Assembly (NCBI RefSeq): GCF_000816245.1
Contig: NZ_CP007769.1
Coordinates: 156,464 to 220,463 of the forward strand
Length of the DNA stretch: 64,000 bases
Origin: Campylobacter sp. RM16704
GTDB lineage: Bacteria > Campylobacterota > Campylobacteria > Campylobacterales > Campylobacteraceae
Direction: 5' to 3'
Numbering within the stretch: position 1 is the stretch's first letter; every line of letters starts with the position of its first letter. The notes under the pieces were generated by a model. That model made no database searches and was not told the DNA's origin. It saw only the letters and a list, made by a program, of their open reading frames with translations. This document shows, piece by piece, positions 63,567 to 64,000 of the stretch. The position numbers and the translations under genes are program-made.

Positions 63567-64000
63567 AATTTCGTCCAATCAAAATATTTTAAATTTACAC
63601 TTGCTAAAACACCAATCCCTTCTTTACGGCCTATAAAACCTAAATGCTCTGTAGTAGTAGCTTTAATGTTGATTTTATTTGGTGTAGTTTTCAGTGTTTT
63701 AGCGATATTAAAAGCAATGGCTTCTTTAAAATCTTTCATTTTAGGAGTTTGTGCAATGATGGTAATATCAGCATTTACAAGTTCAAAGCCATAATTTTGC
63801 ACTAAAGTATAAGCATTTTGCAATAAAAGCATAGAATCAACATTTTTATACTGCATATCATTATCTGGAAAAAGTTCTCCTATATCTCCAAGCCCTGCTG
63901 CACCCAAAAGCGCATCAATTAGCGCATGAGCTAATACATCCCCATCAGAATGAGCTTTTAAACCCATATTTTCATGCACTTTTACCCCGCCTAAAAGCAA
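63563..64000 (-). CDS. ispDF: IspDF bifunctional enzyme, IspF part, N-terminus outside window
   Basis: 145 residues of a 2-C-methyl-D-erythritol 2,4-cyclodiphosphate synthase are visible: LLGGVKVHENMGLKAHSDGD, HALIDALLGAAGLGDIGELF and IKATTTEHLGFIGRKEGIGV. The zinc His of the first DxH motif and the IspD domain lie beyond the window edge. In Campylobacter IspD and IspF are fused, which I assume here. The enzyme belongs to the MEP isoprenoid pathway. The following regulator begins within its stop codon. Confidence 0.9.
   Translation of the reverse strand: MLLGGVKVHENMGLKAHSDGDVLAHALIDALLGAAGLGDIGELFPDNDMQYKNVDSMLLLQNAYTLVQNYGFELVNADITIIAQTPKMKDFKEAIAFNIAKTLKTTPNKINIKATTTEHLGFIGRKEGIGVLASVNLKYFDWTKL

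Overview
The window looks like chromosomal DNA from a Campylobacter of the C. lari type. It is very AT-rich, genes are packed with short overlaps, and promoters are of the extended TATAAT kind without a clear -35 box. Gene content and order are those I know from Campylobacter: the CosR orphan regulator, a split ATP synthase operon with two b-type subunits, ParA/ParB placed before it, Tol-Pal after it, FlhF/FlhG/FliA/FliM/FliY, the fused IspDF enzyme, and futalosine-pathway enzymes. The species assignment is inference. No rRNA, tRNA, CRISPR array, IS element or prophage is visible, and no stretch of more than 300 bases lacks a gene.

Layout. 1-2903 (minus): a Ppx/GppA phosphatase cut by the window edge, a ferredoxin, CosR, FolB and PlsY. 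3108-4139: a di-heme cytochrome c peroxidase preceded by a 26-bp palindrome. 4253-9098: five exported proteins (COG3014-type lipoprotein, YcfL-like, LpoB-like, DUF6844-like, CsgG/FlgT-like), probably one envelope assembly and the least understood block here. 9220-15127: L21, L27, ObgE, a TfoX-N/DUF6194 pair, Fmt, BirA, ParA, ParB. 15191-20927: ATP synthase F1 and b subunits. 20927-25423: Tol-Pal (TolQ, TolR, TolA, TolB, Pal, CpoB), joined to atpC by a stop/start overlap. 25438-29496: SlyD, FabD, MTA/aminofutalosine nucleosidase, a TtcA-like protein, an isochorismatase-like hydrolase, RecO. 29480-35708 (minus): BamA, AccD, RlmH, DksA, a membrane protein, Dus and a small protein with a flagellar-like N-terminus.

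35783-43944 (plus): TyrA, an M23 peptidase, LpxC, a TsaB-like protein that may start at ATA, ThrB, YlxR, IF2, RbfA, RimP. 44018-46480 is an AT-rich accessory insert with two unknown small genes and a DUF262-DUF1524 (GmrSD-like) putative defence nuclease. 46631-49724: RibD, then SppA and an amidohydrolase on the minus strand. 49812-58611: AroQ, an M24 peptidase and FolK, running into the flagellar regulatory and switch genes, then a LOG-family protein and MnmA.

58653-61010 is a second accessory unit. A small XRE regulator is divergent from three small lipoproteins (two of them tandem paralogues), a periplasmic protein and a small membrane protein. The divergent intergenic region carries two copies of a palindrome (TATCCTATAGGATA), which makes it look like a self-contained regulated envelope system. 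61053-64000 (minus): PgpA, an ATP-sulfurylase-like protein with an altered active-site motif, an HP1021-like atypical response regulator, and the IspF half of IspDF, cut by the window edge.

The strongest candidates for undescribed biology are the five-gene envelope cluster (4253-9098) and the XRE/lipoprotein unit with twin operators (58653-61010).
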